Source: Argyresthia goedartella | Lineage: Eukaryota > Arthropoda > Insecta > Lepidoptera > Argyresthiidae | Assembly (NCBI GenBank): GCA_949825045.1 | Contig: OX463809.1 | Span: 5,421,501-5,485,500 of the forward strand | Direction of reading: 5' to 3' | Length of the DNA: 64,000 bases | Shown here: in pieces, positions 63,241-64,000 of the stretch | Position numbering within the stretch: the first letter of the stretch is position 1 | Layout of the letters: each line of letters begins with the position of its first letter | Translations under genes and position numbers: made by a program | The notes under the pieces: model-generated | Seen by the model: only the letters and a program-made list of their open reading frames with translations | Database searches by the model: none | What the model was told of the DNA's origin: nothing

Positions 63241-64000
63241 TAGTCAGGTCATAAGTTCTGTCACATGTGCAATATGAAATAATTTAGACATGTTTATTAT
63301 TTATTTAAACATTTATATAGCAAAATGAACTTAATAAAACATAGATTCTTATGGTAATAAAGTTTGTTCAAAATGACCCCCGCGATTTTGAATACAGGCC
63401 TTTATTCTGCGCGGCCAGTCGTCTATGTCAGCACGAACGAGGTCCATGTCAATTTCGGCGGCTGCCTTAATCAAGGATGCCTTGAGTGACTCCAAATCAG
63501 GATGAGGCTTTGAGCAGGCCTTTTCCTCCAAGTGTTGCCATATCTTGTAATCTAACGGACTCAAATCTGGACTGGAGGAGGGCCAGTCTTCGTGCTGGAT
63601 GAAGTCGATTTCACGCGCCGCCAGCCAGTCTTGTGTGCTTTTCGCTCTATGAGCTGGCGCAGAATCTTGTTGGAATACCCAGTGCCTGTTATTAAACATG
63701 GTATGAGAAACAGGTTCCACAAGGTTCTTGAGGACTGTATTTTGATACACAACTGCATTCGTTTTTACGCCTTTCTCACAAAAATGTACCTCAGTTAAGC
63801 CCCAATAAGAGACTCCCAACCAAACCATGAGCGAGGATGGAAAATGACCTCGTTGGACACGCGGAATACGGTTGCTCGCTTCTTCACTGCTGTGTGCGTA
63901 CACCTTATCATTTTGTTTGTTGTAGCTCTCTTCCACGGTGAAAAGTTTTTCATCCAAAAAAAGAATTTCCCGATGCTTTTTTCCCGCGTACCGCTTCAAC
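63241..64000 (-). mobile_element. Mariner element, DD37D (maT-like), right part outside window
   Basis: TA at 63241-63242 is followed by GTCAGGTCATAAGTTCTG, a plausible terminal inverted repeat inside the SINE. The transposase runs off the right edge, so the other end cannot be seen. Confidence 0.7.
63349..64000 (-). CDS. Mariner transposase, C-terminal two thirds, open frame
   Basis: The 216 visible residues contain ILFLDEKLF (first Asp), HWVFQQDSAPAHRAKSTQDW (second Asp) and SSSPDLSPLDYKIW (third Asp). There are 37 residues between the second and third catalytic Asp, which marks the DD37D maT group. It ends with RIKACIQNRGGHFEQTLLP. There is no stop or frameshift in this part. The enzyme would cut at the inverted repeats and paste into TA sites. 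The DNA-binding N terminus is beyond the window. Confidence 0.92.
   Translation of the reverse strand, partial: LKRYAGKKHREILFLDEKLFTVEESYNKQNDKVYAHSSEEASNRIPRVQRGHFPSSLMVWLGVSYWGLTEVHFCEKGVKTNAVVYQNTVLKNLVEPVSHTMFNNRHWVFQQDSAPAHRAKSTQDWLAAREIDFIQHEDWPSSSPDLSPLDYKIWQHLEEKACSKPHPDLESLKASLIKAAAEIDMDLVRADIDDWPRRIKACIQNRGGHFEQTLLP

Overview
This window is eukaryotic nuclear DNA, most likely from a moth or butterfly. It has no prokaryotic operon logic. The evidence for Lepidoptera is indirect: several LINE lineages of types common there, BEL/Pao and copia LTR elements, a DD37D (maT-type) mariner, a tRNA-derived SINE, and an interspersed repeat with a GTCC-type microsatellite core that I remember from lepidopteran genomes. 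Only two stretches look like host genes. One is a 5'-partial, intron-free MINDY3/FAM188A-like deubiquitinase reading frame at 1-1293. The other is a single first coding exon of a THAP-type zinc-finger protein on the minus strand at 55501-55592, with a good splice donor.

Layout: 1-1700 MINDY3-like gene and polyadenylation signal; 2960-5797 minus-strand LINE-A remnant; 5798-20014 plus-strand LINE-B, split inside its reverse-transcriptase region by BEL/Pao copy 1 (8564-18273). BEL copy 1 itself carries a truncated Ty1/copia element (9201-11104) and a lepidopteran interspersed repeat. At 20015-22006 lies a 2-kb, almost perfect TTCTTG hexanucleotide array seeded in the LINE-B tail. 22010-25060 holds a LINE ORF1 scrap, a 264-bp inverted-repeat element and an RTE-clade LINE tail. 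25060-29415 is a decayed ORF family I cannot name, split by LINE-C. 32286-38226 is BEL/Pao copy 2, with 5-bp duplications and LTRs that differ at only four sites, but with reverse transcriptase and RNase H cleanly deleted. 38232-39800 is a CR1-like fragment.

39930-54900 is a Jockey-clade LINE whose ORF1 was opened by two apparently intact CR1/PHD-type LINEs, LINE-F (43126-48140) and LINE-G (48145-53623). 55.5 kb is the THAP exon. 56.9-58.2 kb holds Gypsy gag and copia fragments. 58.2-61.9 kb is a CR1-like LINE with the end of a possible esterase-type ORF1. 61.9-63.2 kb holds two LINE scraps and a SINE, and the window ends in a mariner transposase.

The genes are not a pathway: the window is a stack of nested insertions whose order can be read from target-site duplications. 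The least ordinary signal is a recurring mutational signature: five short, near-perfect palindromes or micro-inversions at 5761, 20339, 27902, 35199 and 42306, most with arms of 14-18 nt and little or no spacer. They sit inside otherwise unrelated element sequence and look like template-switch footprints. Also notable are a UAG codon kept between gag and protease in both BEL copies, tandem tRNA-like modules in the 5' UTR of LINE-G, and a conserved 3'-UTR hairpin in one LINE family.
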